Part shown: one piece after another, positions 42,809 to 50,986 of the stretch | Position numbering within the stretch: position 1 is the stretch's first letter | Layout: every line of letters starts with the position of its first letter | Made by a program: the position numbers and the translations under genes | Notes under the pieces: model-generated | Seen by the model: the letters and a program-made list of their open reading frames with translations, nothing else | What the model was told of the DNA's origin: nothing | Databases searched by the model: none | DNA from: Treponema sp. | Lineage (GTDB): Bacteria > Spirochaetota > Spirochaetia > Treponematales > Breznakiellaceae | Assembly (NCBI GenBank): GCA_031275035.1 | Contig: JAISPH010000070.1 | Location: 1-57,859, forward strand | Length of the DNA: 57,859 nt | Reading direction: 5' to 3'

Positions 42809-44068
42809 ATGGCAGGGGATCAGTTCTTCACCGCCCCGGTGGAACGTATCGCCGCGGGAGGGGACGGAATAGTGCGCTACCGGGGGCGGAGTTTTTTTAT
42901 GAGCTTTACCGCGCCGGGGGACCGGGTGGTGGGCCGCCTTACCGGGGAAGGGGACCGGGCGGAACTGGTTGGGCTGGAAGAAGCCTCTCCCCACCGGACC
43001 GCTCCGGTCTGTCCGCTCTACGGCAGCTGCGGGGGCTGTTCCCTTCAGCATCTGTCCTATGAATCCCAGCTTGCGGAAAAGGCCCGCATCCTGAAAGAAT
43101 CCCTCCGCCGGACCGGAAAACTCGAATCCTTGCCGGAGCTTAGAATTGTCCCCTCCCCGCCCTACGAATACCGGAACCGCTTTGAATTCCACCGCGTGCC
43201 GCCGGGAAATTCAAATTTTGAGTCCCGCCGGCGGCGGCTGCAGAACCCGCCCCGGCGAAACATAAATCCAAACTCCGAATCTTCCGGGGCAAAGCGGCGG
43301 CGGGGACAGACGGTGGGGCTTAAGGGCCGGAAAAGCGGCGTTATTGTTCCCGTACCGGACTGTCCCGTGGCGGACCCCGCCGTCCGAAGGGCCCTGGGGG
43401 AAGGGTTGGTCCCGCCGCCCGAAAAGGACCGTTTTACCGTATACGGGCGGGGGGATCTGCTGCTATACGAAGGAGGAACCCGGCGGGGGACCGTTTCTAT
43501 CCTGGGCAAGGGCATCCGCATGGACGGGGCGGTCTTTTTCCAGAGCAACGCCCTGATGCTGGAGGCCCTGGCGGGGGATCTGTCTGAACTGGCCGGGGGA
43601 ATGGAGGATCTTCCCGCGGCGGATCTCTACGCCGGGGTGGGAACCTTCTCCTCCTTTCTGGGGGATCACTTTTCGCAGCTGGATCTGCTGGAGGAAAACA
43701 AGCGGGCCCTGACCCTGGCCCGGGAAAATATGGAAAACCTGGCGAAGTCCCGGCCCTCCCGGAACGGAAGCTTCCGCTATTTTCCCATGACCGACGACCG
43801 GTGGGTAAAAACCATGGGAGGCAAAAAGGCGGCCTACGGCTTTGCCGTGGCGGACCCTCCCCGGCAGGGGTTTTCCCCGACCATGGCCCAATGGCTGGCC
43901 CGGGAAGGCCCTCCGGCGCTGGCCTATATATCCTGTAACCCCGCGGCCCTTGCCAGGGACAGCCGGGAACTGGCCGCCGGGGGTTACCGCCTGGACTCGC
44001 TGACTTTCTACGATTTCTACCCCCAAACCGCCCATATTGAAAGTCTCGGCATATTCAAAAAAGGATAA
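42809..44068 (+). CDS. TrmA/RlmD-family rRNA or tRNA (uracil-5-)-methyltransferase
   Basis: SAM-dependent 5-methyluridine methyltransferase. From MAGDQFFTAPVERI the product is 419 residues. The N-terminus is a TRAM-like domain. CPLYGSCGGCSLQHL (C-x5-C-x2-C, with a later C) fits the iron-sulfur site of RlmD. The catalytic part has ADLYAGVGTF and the ISCNPAALARDSREL segment containing the nucleophilic cysteine. An Arg/Asn/Pro-rich insert of about 30 residues (near 140-170) interrupts the central domain. A -10-like TATAGT lies only 10 nt before the ATG. Confidence 0.9.
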   Translation: MAGDQFFTAPVERIAAGGDGIVRYRGRSFFMSFTAPGDRVVGRLTGEGDRAELVGLEEASPHRTAPVCPLYGSCGGCSLQHLSYESQLAEKARILKESLRRTGKLESLPELRIVPSPPYEYRNRFEFHRVPPGNSNFESRRRRLQNPPRRNINPNSESSGAKRRRGQTVGLKGRKSGVIVPVPDCPVADPAVRRALGEGLVPPPEKDRFTVYGRGDLLLYEGGTRRGTVSILGKGIRMDGAVFFQSNALMLEALAGDLSELAGGMEDLPAADLYAGVGTFSSFLGDHFSQLDLLEENKRALTLARENMENLAKSRPSRNGSFRYFPMTDDRWVKTMGGKKAAYGFAVADPPRQGFSPTMAQWLAREGPPALAYISCNPAALARDSRELAAGGYRLDSLTFYDFYPQTAHIESLGIFKKG

Positions 44069-44071
44069 ATT

Positions 44072-45793
44072 ATGAATCAAACCCTGTTCGGCCTGCTGCT
44101 GCTCTTCACGGCCATGCCCGTCCTGTATTCCCAGGCCGGATCTGCGGGAAACGGTTCCGGCGGCGGCATTCCCGCCGGGGACGCGGCGGAAGAGGCCGCC
44201 GCCTTCCTTCCCGGTACGGAACCCGTGTGGCGGCAGGCTTTGGGGGGAGCGGTTACGGGACTGCCCGCGGTCCAGGCGGAATCGGTGGTGGCGGTCTGCG
44301 ACGGCGGCGCCCTTAAATGCTACAGCCGGACCGGCAGGCAGCTCTGGACCTACTATGCCCGGGGAAAGCTTGCCCCCTATGTAACCCGTTCCAGGGAGGG
44401 GACCAGCTATATCTGCGGAACCAACGGCTCCCTGCTGGCAATCAACCGGGCGGGCCGGGAACTCTGGCAGATCAACCTGGGAAGCCCCATTTCGGCGCCG
44501 GTCATAAGCGGTTGGGACGGCCGTATCTTTGTCGCCACCAGAGAAAGGCTCTTCTGCTTTACCGCCGCCGGTTTCCGCCTCTGGTCCCTGGAGCCGGAAA
44601 GTCCCTTTGCGCTGGAACCGGTCCCCAATCTGCGGGGCGGCCTGGCGGCGGTTCTGGAAAACGGAGATCTGCTGGATATCGATCCCTTTGGCGAATACAG
44701 ATCCCAAAAGCTTTCCCCGGCGCCGGCCCTCATCACCCCCATGGAGGACGGCTCCGTTCTGGGCTTTTATACAGCCGGCGCCCCCGAGCTGATAGGCCCG
44801 GACGGAACCGCGGGGCGGAAGCTTCCCGCCCTGCCGGGACTTCCCCTGGCGGCGGCAAGCCGGGGGGACAAGGCGGCGGCAGTCTTTGCAGACGGGCGGG
44901 TCCAGCTTCTCTCCTGTACCGAGGGGCGCGTACTCTGGACCGGGGAAAGCCATATCGCCGCGGCGGAAGAAACGGGGATGATCTACGACGAGCGGGGGAT
45001 TTACGTGCTGTCCCGTTCGGGGGCGGCGGGCTTTGCCGGGGACGGCCGCCGGCTCTGGCTCTTCCGGCTCCGGGGCAGCGCCGCCGTCCCCGCCTTCAGC
45101 GACGAGGGGCTCCTCTATTCCGGCGGTTCCGACTGGATCCTTTACGCCTACAAAGTGGAAGAACGGATAAGGGAACAGCCCCGATCCCTCTACGGCCCCG
45201 CCCCCCTGGGAAGCTACGGCATGGGGAACCCCTTCCCTTCGCCCTGGGCGGATTATTACTACCGTTTCGACGAATCCCGGCTCCGGCTCCAGCTTGCCCG
45301 TATCGCCGGGGATATAACCCAGGGCCGGACGGGAAGGCGGGAACGGGCCTATGCGGCGTATCTTATGGAAATCGCCAGGGGCCTTTCCGAAGGGGCCCTT
45401 CCCGCTTCCGCCCCGCCCCCCCTCCGGGAACAGATAGAAGCCCTGCGCCTCCTGGGCTTTCTGGGTTCCCGGGAGACCATCCCCTTCCTGGCGGACCTCT
45501 TTTACCGGGCCCGGGAACCCCTGATCAAGGCCGCGGCGGCGGAAGCCATTGGCCGCATCGGGGTCGATCCCGACGGACTGGCGATCCGGGTCTTTACCTG
45601 GGCGGCGCTTCCCCCGGAGGAGGACGAACAGGTCCTGGCCGCCGTCGCCAGGGCTACGGGCGCCCTCTGCCGCTTTTCGGGCCCCCCCCTCAGCGGCGCC
45701 GGGGTGCGGCTGCTGTCCGTCCTGGCGGCGGATTCCCGTCCCCCCCCGGTCAGGCGGGAGGCCCGCCGGGAGATAGACAGCCTGGCTCCCTGA
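44072..45793 (+). CDS. Exported PQQ-like beta-propeller protein with C-terminal HEAT repeats
   Basis: A 573-residue protein with a signal peptide (about 1-20, ending LYSQA). Residues 55-370 contain repeated beta-propeller blades of the PQQ/YVTN type (GALKCYSRTGRQLWTYY, NRAGRELWQINLGSP, TAAGFRLWSLEPE). Residues 440-573 form helical HEAT-like repeats (FLADLFYRAREPLIKAAAAE). BamB-like or surface scaffolding roles are possible but unproven. It begins 3 bp after the TrmA-family stop. Composition is very G+C-rich. Confidence 0.75.
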   Translation: MNQTLFGLLLLFTAMPVLYSQAGSAGNGSGGGIPAGDAAEEAAAFLPGTEPVWRQALGGAVTGLPAVQAESVVAVCDGGALKCYSRTGRQLWTYYARGKLAPYVTRSREGTSYICGTNGSLLAINRAGRELWQINLGSPISAPVISGWDGRIFVATRERLFCFTAAGFRLWSLEPESPFALEPVPNLRGGLAAVLENGDLLDIDPFGEYRSQKLSPAPALITPMEDGSVLGFYTAGAPELIGPDGTAGRKLPALPGLPLAAASRGDKAAAVFADGRVQLLSCTEGRVLWTGESHIAAAEETGMIYDERGIYVLSRSGAAGFAGDGRRLWLFRLRGSAAVPAFSDEGLLYSGGSDWILYAYKVEERIREQPRSLYGPAPLGSYGMGNPFPSPWADYYYRFDESRLRLQLARIAGDITQGRTGRRERAYAAYLMEIARGLSEGALPASAPPPLREQIEALRLLGFLGSRETIPFLADLFYRAREPLIKAAAAEAIGRIGVDPDGLAIRVFTWAALPPEEDEQVLAAVARATGALCRFSGPPLSGAGVRLLSVLAADSRPPPVRREARREIDSLAP

Positions 45794-45830
45794 ACAAAAG
45801 CGGCGGTTCCAAAACAGGAGCTGCCGCCCG

Positions 45831-46988
45831 CTAATCCCCTATGGCCCGTATCCTGTCCGCGTGGTCCCTCCAGCCCGGCGCATTCCTGTACGCCTCCAGC
45901 GCGGCGGCGGGAACGCGGATGATTGCGGGAGGTTCGTTCCGCTCCAAATCCCACAACCCGCCGTCAAGCGCGGGAGGCTCCAGGGCCGGCACGGTTATGG
46001 AGACGAGATTAGAACATCCGAAAAAGGTCCCTTCCCCGACAGCGGTAAGACCCGCAGACAAGGTTATGAGGTTCAGGCTGGTACAATAGAAAAAGGCCAT
46101 TTCCCCAATACCGGTAAGACCCGCGGGAAAAATTATGGAGACGAGGTTTTTACACCTGGCAAAGGCGTTATCCCCAATTGCGGTAAGGCTTGCCGGTAAA
46201 TTTATGGAGTTAAGGCTCTCACAATAGGCAAAAGCCCCATACCCGATATGGGTAACGCCCTCCGGTACGGTATAACCTGACGCTGTTTTTCCGGCAGGGT
46301 ACTGAATCAGCTCTGTAAAAACCTTGTTAAAGAGCGCCCCCTCCCGGTCAGCATAGACGCGGCTGGCCCGGTCTACCCGTATCGCGGTAAGTTTGTCGCA
46401 CCCGTAAAAGGCCCCCTTTCCGACAGCGGTAACGCCCGCGGGCAGGGCTATAGAACGCAGGCTGAGGCAAGAGGAAAAGGCCCCCTCCCCGATAGTAACA
46501 AGGCTTGCGGGCAGGGTTATGGAAACAAGACTCTCGCACGCCGAAAAGGCGCTATCCCCAATTGCGGTAAGACCCGCGGGCAGGGTTATGGAAACAAAGC
46601 TCACGCACCCGTAAAAGGCCCCCTTTCCGACAGCGGTAACGCCCGCGGGCAGGGTTATGGAGCGCAGGCTGAGGCAAGAGGAAAAGGCCCCCTCCCCGAT
46701 AGTAATAAGACCCGCGGGCAAGTTTATGGAGCGCAGACCGAAACATAAGAAAAAGGCTTCCTTTCCGATGCTGGTAAGGCCCCCGGGCAGGGTTACGGAA
46801 ACAAGGCTTTTGCACCCGTTAAAGGCCCCCTCCCCAATCGCGGTAACGCCCTCCGGCACGACTACATGCGCCGCGCTTCCCCGGTACTTTACCAGGACGC
46901 CGCCTTGAATCTCAAAATCCCCCGTCCGCGCCCCCGCCGCTGCCGTAAAGAGCAGAACCGCAAGTACGCAGGACAGCTTCTTCATCAT
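45831..46988 (-). CDS. BspA-type leucine-rich-repeat surface protein
   Basis: A 385-residue exported protein with a signal peptide (MMKKLSCVLAVLLFTAAAGA). About eleven tandem repeats of 23 residues follow, with pattern SITLPAGLTAIGxxAFxxC, the TpLRR/LRR_5 type found in treponemes and Bacteroidetes adhesins. An interruption near residue 210 lacks repeats (DREGALFNKVF). The C-terminal segment ends in a short non-repeat cap. Neighbouring repeats are also nearly identical in DNA. An AGGAGG site precedes the ATG. Probably surface-exposed and ligand- or host-binding. Confidence 0.9.
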   Translation of the reverse strand: MMKKLSCVLAVLLFTAAAGARTGDFEIQGGVLVKYRGSAAHVVVPEGVTAIGEGAFNGCKSLVSVTLPGGLTSIGKEAFFLCFGLRSINLPAGLITIGEGAFSSCLSLRSITLPAGVTAVGKGAFYGCVSFVSITLPAGLTAIGDSAFSACESLVSITLPASLVTIGEGAFSSCLSLRSIALPAGVTAVGKGAFYGCDKLTAIRVDRASRVYADREGALFNKVFTELIQYPAGKTASGYTVPEGVTHIGYGAFAYCESLNSINLPASLTAIGDNAFARCKNLVSIIFPAGLTGIGEMAFFYCTSLNLITLSAGLTAVGEGTFFGCSNLVSITVPALEPPALDGGLWDLERNEPPAIIRVPAAALEAYRNAPGWRDHADRIRAIGD

Positions 46989-47133
46989 TATTCTCCTCCT
47001 GAAAAAGAAAAGGGAGTCCCCCTATCGCCCGGCCCTCAAGGAATCACGGGCGCCATGGATGACACTGGCGGACAGGGTGGAGTTTGCGCAAACGAACCTT
47101 CGGGTCGAAGCAAACTCCAACTCGTTTCTGCGC
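46989..47133 (-). other. Short gap with a stem-loop and a possible paralogue tail
   Basis: GGAGTTTGC and GCAAACTCC form a 9-bp stem around 47080-47120, with TTCGGGTCG in the loop. A minus-strand tail reading SSMAPVIP-stop ends near 47040. It resembles the VSAVIP-stop end of the neighbouring gene, as if a paralogue's 3' end were left behind. Confidence 0.4.
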
Positions 47134-47790
47134 TCACGGAATCACCGCGCTTACCATAGGACCCCAGGGCCCCTTTTTGCCGTCGTTCTCCACCTGCACG
47201 GCGATGTACGCGGTCTTCCCGCTGTCCCCGTAGGCGAACTGCACCACGTCCCTTTTCCGCCGGGTATAGAAGGACTTGGTAAGCTGTTCCGGGTCCGCGG
47301 GAGCGGTCTCCCCCGGCCCTACGACCTTGTACCAGATACGGTAACCCTTGTTCTCCTTGTCCCTGGGATTCCCCGAGACATAGACAATCTTCATCCCCAG
47401 CTCATGCCGTCCCACCAGGTAGGTTTCCACAACGGTTTCCGCGGAAGGCGCCGGACTCGGCGACGGCGGATCCTCCTCACGGAAGCCCAGGGCCGCCCAG
47501 TCTCCCGGAAGCAGCGGGGGCCGCTTGAAATATCGATCCCGCAGGAAACGCATTGCCTCCTTGAGGGCCTTAAACGCGGCCTGGCACTCCACGGTAATGA
47601 CGTGGGTCCGTTCGGCCTTGTCCATGGCCTGCCGCAGCAGGGCCTGGGCCGTGTCGAACAGGCCCAGGAGTTCGTTATATTTCTCCTGGGGTACGCCCCA
47701 GGCGGTCCGCCGGGCCGCGGCCATGTACTCAATCCAGGCCCGGCACATCTCCAGGATCTCCGTCCGGGGTCCCGGCATCCAGCCGCTCAT
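47134..47790 (-). CDS. Hypothetical protein, cytosolic, family unknown
   Basis: From MSGWMPGPRTEILEMC the product is 218 residues, with GGAGGAA just upstream. Residues 1-100 are helical (ALLRQAMDKAERTHVITVEC, FKALKEAMRFLRDRYF). A Pro/Ser linker follows (PPSPSPAPSAE). The C-terminal 80 residues look like a beta-sandwich, with WYKVVGPGE and YIAVQVENDGKKGPWGP suggesting a fibronectin-III-like or similar fold. No function is recognised. A longer frame to 47979 includes a 21-bp tandem duplication and is less likely coding. Confidence 0.65.
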   Translation of the reverse strand: MSGWMPGPRTEILEMCRAWIEYMAAARRTAWGVPQEKYNELLGLFDTAQALLRQAMDKAERTHVITVECQAAFKALKEAMRFLRDRYFKRPPLLPGDWAALGFREEDPPSPSPAPSAETVVETYLVGRHELGMKIVYVSGNPRDKENKGYRIWYKVVGPGETAPADPEQLTKSFYTRRKRDVVQFAYGDSGKTAYIAVQVENDGKKGPWGPMVSAVIP

Positions 47791-48298
47791 AGTATTCCTC
47801 CTATTTTGCTGGTTATGGCGAACAACCCGCCTGCTGCGGCGGGCGATCCAAAAGTCCGGGAAAATGACTTGGAATCCCGGGAAAATAACCTGGAATCCGC
47901 GGCGGATAATCCGTCCGTTATAACGCCGGAAACCGCCCCGTGAAGTTTTGCGGAAGCCGGACCCGCTCCCCGCTCCCAAAGGAAGCGGAAGCGCCGCAAA
48001 ACGCCGGAGGCAGGCGGCGAAGCCGGCTGTCCGGGGCCGGGCTTTGCGGGGAGCGGTATGGAAGGGGGGGCTGCGTTATCTATGGCGCCTTTTATGGGGA
48101 AACGGGCAAAAACGGCGCTATACGTGGGGGGTAATTCGTTACTATATAAGGAATTACGGGCATCTTGCCGGAAACCCTCCGTCAAGGAAATGAGCCGCGG
48201 GATCAGGCGGCAACGATCGGCAGGGTAAACCCTCCGGGCGGGGCTTGTCAAGATCTTGGCGGGCGGCGGGGCGGGTCCGGCAGGGGCTTGGCAGGGGC
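47791..48298 (+). other. Gene-free stretch left of repeat array 2
   Basis: No supported gene. It contains a 21-bp tandem near-duplicate around 47858-47899, a CCCGCC/GGCGGG hairpin near 47825-47842, and an inverted pair GTAATTC...GAATTAC around 48131-48157 enclosing TACTATATAA. Open frames here are low-complexity and on several strands at once. Confidence 0.5.
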
Positions 48299-48708
48299 GA
48301 TATATACGAACTGCGTCTATATACCAGGTGGGGGCGGAGATATATACGCAATGCGTTTATATGCCGGGTCTGGGGCGATATATACGAACTACGTATATAT
48401 GGTGGGGGTGATATATACGAACTGCATATATACGCCGGAGGGGCGGGCGCAGGGGTGGAGATATATACGCAATGCGTATATATACCGGGGCGGGCGGATG
48501 TAACGCGTATTCGCTTTATTTCCAGGCGACGGCGATATATACGAAGTACGTCTATTTGCCGGGCGGGCGGATGTAACACGTATTCGCTTTATTTCCAGGT
48601 GAGGGCAATATATACGCACTACGTATATATCCGGGAAAGAGCCGATTAGAAGAATTGCGTCTATATGCCGGGCAGACGGATGTAACGTGCATTCGCTTTA
48701 TCTCCAGG
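48299..48708. repeat. Repeat array 2: eight A units and three B units
   Basis: A units start at 48299, 48339, 48377, 48410, 48460, 48534, 48607 and 48644 and are 26-27 bp each. The A consensus begins GATATATACG and has palindromic arms (ATATATACGC...GCGTATATAT in the 48460 copy). B units begin GATGTAAC and end CCAGG, at 48497, 48570 and 48679, 30 bp each. G+C-rich linkers of 6-23 bp separate units. Orientation is opposite to array 1. It ends about 50 bp before the threonine aldolase promoter. Confidence 0.88.
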
Positions 48709-48758
48709 CGGGGAAGCGGCGCGGATGCAGGCGCCGGGCCTTCCGGCCCGCAGGCTTC

Positions 48759-48787
48759 CTGACAAACTCAAGCCTATGGTGTATAAA
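48759..48787 (+). promoter_or_regulatory. Promoter for the threonine aldolase-peptidase pair
   Basis: CTGACA (48759-48764), 17-bp spacer, TATAAA (48782-48787), 25 bp upstream of the ATG with AGGGAG between. It lies just beyond the last B unit. Confidence 0.6.
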
Positions 48788-48812
48788 GGACCAGAAACGA
48801 AAGGGAGTAACC

Positions 48813-49853
48813 ATGGACGAAACATTGATTGACATACGGAGCGATACGGTTACGGGCCCTACTCCGGCCATGCGCCGGGCTATGGCGGAGGCGGAGGTGG
48901 GGGACGATGTCTACGGAGACGACCCCACGGTTAAGCGGCTGGAGGGGCTGGGGGCGGACATGCTGGGAAAGGAGGCGGCGGTCTTTGTGCCCTCGGGGAC
49001 CTTCGGGAACCAGCTTGCCCTCTTTACCTGGTGCCCCCGGGGCAGCGAGGTGATTCTGGACGAGGAGTGCCACATTATCCAGCATGAGGCCGCCGCAGCA
49101 GCGGTCATCGCCGGCGTCCAGACCCGGCCTGTTCCCGCCCCCGGCGGGATCCTCGCGCCGGAGGCGATCCGGGCCCGGCGGCGGCGGGCGGATCTTCACG
49201 CCCCCGCCACGTCCCTCCTCTGCCTGGAAAACGCCCATTCCCTGGGCCGGGCGCTGTCCCTTGAAGCCATGGACGCCGCCGCAGCCGCGGCAGGGGAATG
49301 GAACATTCCGGTCCATCTGGACGGGGCCCGGATCTTCAACGCCGCCGCGGCCCTCTCCTGCGAAGGCCGGGACATTGCGGCCCGGGCGGACTCGGTAATG
49401 TTCTGCCTGTCCAAGGGGCTCTGCGCCCCCGCGGGGTCCCTGCTGGCGGGGGGACGGGATTTTATCGAGGCCGCCCGGTACAAGCGGAAGATCATGGGGG
49501 GCGGCATGAGGCAGGCGGGAATCCTGGCGGCGGCGGGGATCCTCGCTCTGACGGAACAGGCCGGGCGGCTGGGGGAGGATCATGCCAGGGCCCGGGAGCT
49601 GGAACGGGGCCTGGCCGCCATTCCCGGCATTACGGTGGAACCGGGGGACATCAACATGGTCTTCTTTACCTTTCCCCCGGCGGCGGAGGCCCGGCGGGCG
49701 GAAGCGGCGCGCGCTGCCTTTGCCCGCCGGAACATAAAGATCAATCCCCCCGGCGGCGGGGTCTTCCGTTTTGTTATCCACCGCTGGATTGGGGACGCCG
49801 GGATCCGGCTCATCCTGGAAACCGCCGGAGAAGCCTTTGGAAAGACCCCATGA
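48813..49853 (+). CDS. ltaE: Low-specificity L-threonine aldolase
   Basis: PLP enzyme that splits L-threonine or L-allo-threonine into glycine and acetaldehyde. From MDETLIDIRSDTVTGPTPAM the product is 346 residues, the family length. DDVYGDDPTVKRLE, VHLDGARIFNAA and FCLSKGLCAPAGS (K201, the PLP lysine) are hallmark motifs. AAGGGAG precedes the ATG. The stop overlaps the M24 peptidase start by 4 bp. Confidence 0.95.
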   Translation: MDETLIDIRSDTVTGPTPAMRRAMAEAEVGDDVYGDDPTVKRLEGLGADMLGKEAAVFVPSGTFGNQLALFTWCPRGSEVILDEECHIIQHEAAAAAVIAGVQTRPVPAPGGILAPEAIRARRRRADLHAPATSLLCLENAHSLGRALSLEAMDAAAAAAGEWNIPVHLDGARIFNAAAALSCEGRDIAARADSVMFCLSKGLCAPAGSLLAGGRDFIEAARYKRKIMGGGMRQAGILAAAGILALTEQAGRLGEDHARARELERGLAAIPGITVEPGDINMVFFTFPPAAEARRAEAARAAFARRNIKINPPGGGVFRFVIHRWIGDAGIRLILETAGEAFGKTP

Positions 49854-50980
49854 AAAATTCCTTTGGGGTTTTTGAAGGGCGGCGGGCAAAACTCTACGAT
49901 TGGATGGCCCGGGAGGGCGCGGCCCTGGCGATGTTTGAAGATTTTGAAGGCCGCCGGGACCCCGCGGTACGGTGGATGACCGGTCATCCCATGGACGCCC
50001 TGGTCTTTCTTTCGATAGACCGCAGCGCCCTGCTGGTTCCCTGGGATGTCAACCTGGCCCGCCGCTGCGGCTGCGCCGACAGCATCATCCCCTACGGGGA
50101 TTTCGGGCGGCAGCCCGTCAAAGCCCTCCGGGCGGCGGCGGAGCATTTCAAAATCCCCCCGGGATCGAAGCTGGAGATTCCTCCCGCAACCCCCTATCCC
50201 CGGTTTCTTCAATTCGTTGAGGCCCTGGCGGATTACGATATACTCTGCCGGAACGAAGGAATAGCGGAAGCGGCGGAGGCTTTCCGGGCCGTCAAGGACG
50301 AGGAGGAGATCCGCATCTACCGGCGGGCGGCGGAGATTACCAACGGGCTGATAGATCTGCTGGAAGAAACGGTCCGCGGGGGAAAGCTGAAGACCGAGAC
50401 CGATGCGGCCCTCTTTATTGAGGCGGAAGCGAGAAACCGGGGCTGCGAGGGAACGGGATTTGAAACCCTGGCGGCGGGTCCCGGACGGAGCTTCGGCATC
50501 CATGCCTTTCCCGCCTTTACCGGCGGCCCCTTTGCCGGACCGGGCCTCTCCATTCTGGACTTCGGTCTTAAATACCATGGTTATACCACGGACGTAACCT
50601 TAACCTTTGCCGCGGAACCCCTCTCCCCCCGGCAGCGCAGCATGGTAAGCCTGGTGGAAAGGGCCTACAAGCTGGCCCTCTCCCTGGTAAAGGAGGGCGC
50701 GGCGGCGGCGGAGATTGCCGCCCGGGTGGAGGCCTTCTTCGGCAAATTCCGGAAGGCCATGCCCCATGCCCTGGGACACGGCATAGGCCTGGAGGCCCAC
50801 GAGGCGCCGGTCCTTCACAACCGGGAGGATAATGTGTGGCGCCTGGCTCCGGGGATGGTGATTACCCTGGAACCGGGGCTCTACGATTCATACCGGGGCG
50901 GATGCAGGCTGGAGAACGATCTGCTTGTTACCGGGGATGGAGCGGAACTGCTTACCGGGGCGCGGATCATCCGGCTTTAG
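49850..50980 (+). CDS. M24-family aminopeptidase (Xaa-Pro aminopeptidase-like)
   Basis: Dimetal aminopeptidase, probably removing N-terminal residues before proline. From MKNSFGVFEGRRAK the product is 376 residues. The five metal ligands are visible: D in LDFGLKYHGYTTD and the second D eleven residues on, H in HALGHGIGLEAHEAP, E in LEPGLY and E in CRLENDLLVT. The N-terminal creatinase-like domain covers residues 1-150. It overlaps the aldolase stop (ATGA). Likely cytosolic peptide turnover. Confidence 0.93.
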   Translation: MKNSFGVFEGRRAKLYDWMAREGAALAMFEDFEGRRDPAVRWMTGHPMDALVFLSIDRSALLVPWDVNLARRCGCADSIIPYGDFGRQPVKALRAAAEHFKIPPGSKLEIPPATPYPRFLQFVEALADYDILCRNEGIAEAAEAFRAVKDEEEIRIYRRAAEITNGLIDLLEETVRGGKLKTETDAALFIEAEARNRGCEGTGFETLAAGPGRSFGIHAFPAFTGGPFAGPGLSILDFGLKYHGYTTDVTLTFAAEPLSPRQRSMVSLVERAYKLALSLVKEGAAAAEIAARVEAFFGKFRKAMPHALGHGIGLEAHEAPVLHNREDNVWRLAPGMVITLEPGLYDSYRGGCRLENDLLVTGDGAELLTGARIIRL

Positions 50981-50986
50981 CGCCGG

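Noticed and set aside
43463..44953. 496-residue minus-strand frame
   Set aside because: Antisense shadow of the TrmA-family and propeller genes. It is made long by G+C-rich codons and has no domain.
44317..45834. 505-residue plus-strand frame
   Set aside because: Low-complexity Gly/Arg/Pro shadow of the PQQ-propeller gene, which has a signal peptide and coherent repeats in its own frame.
47059..47943. 294-residue plus-strand frame
   Set aside because: Antisense to the 47134 gene, with no ribosome-binding site or recognisable sequence.
48165..48649. Open frames with repeated IYTNCVYI-type peptides on both strands
   Set aside because: They are translations of the palindromic A units in array 2. 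Similar frames appear on both strands and none has a ribosome-binding site.
48299..48708. CRISPR array
   Set aside because: Units vary in sequence, spacing is irregular (6-23 bp linkers), there are two unit types, and no cas genes are nearby.
49298..49849. Upstream extension of the M24 peptidase frame
   Set aside because: It overlaps threonine aldolase completely, is Gly/Arg-rich, and the ATGA-overlapping start at 49850 gives the family length.
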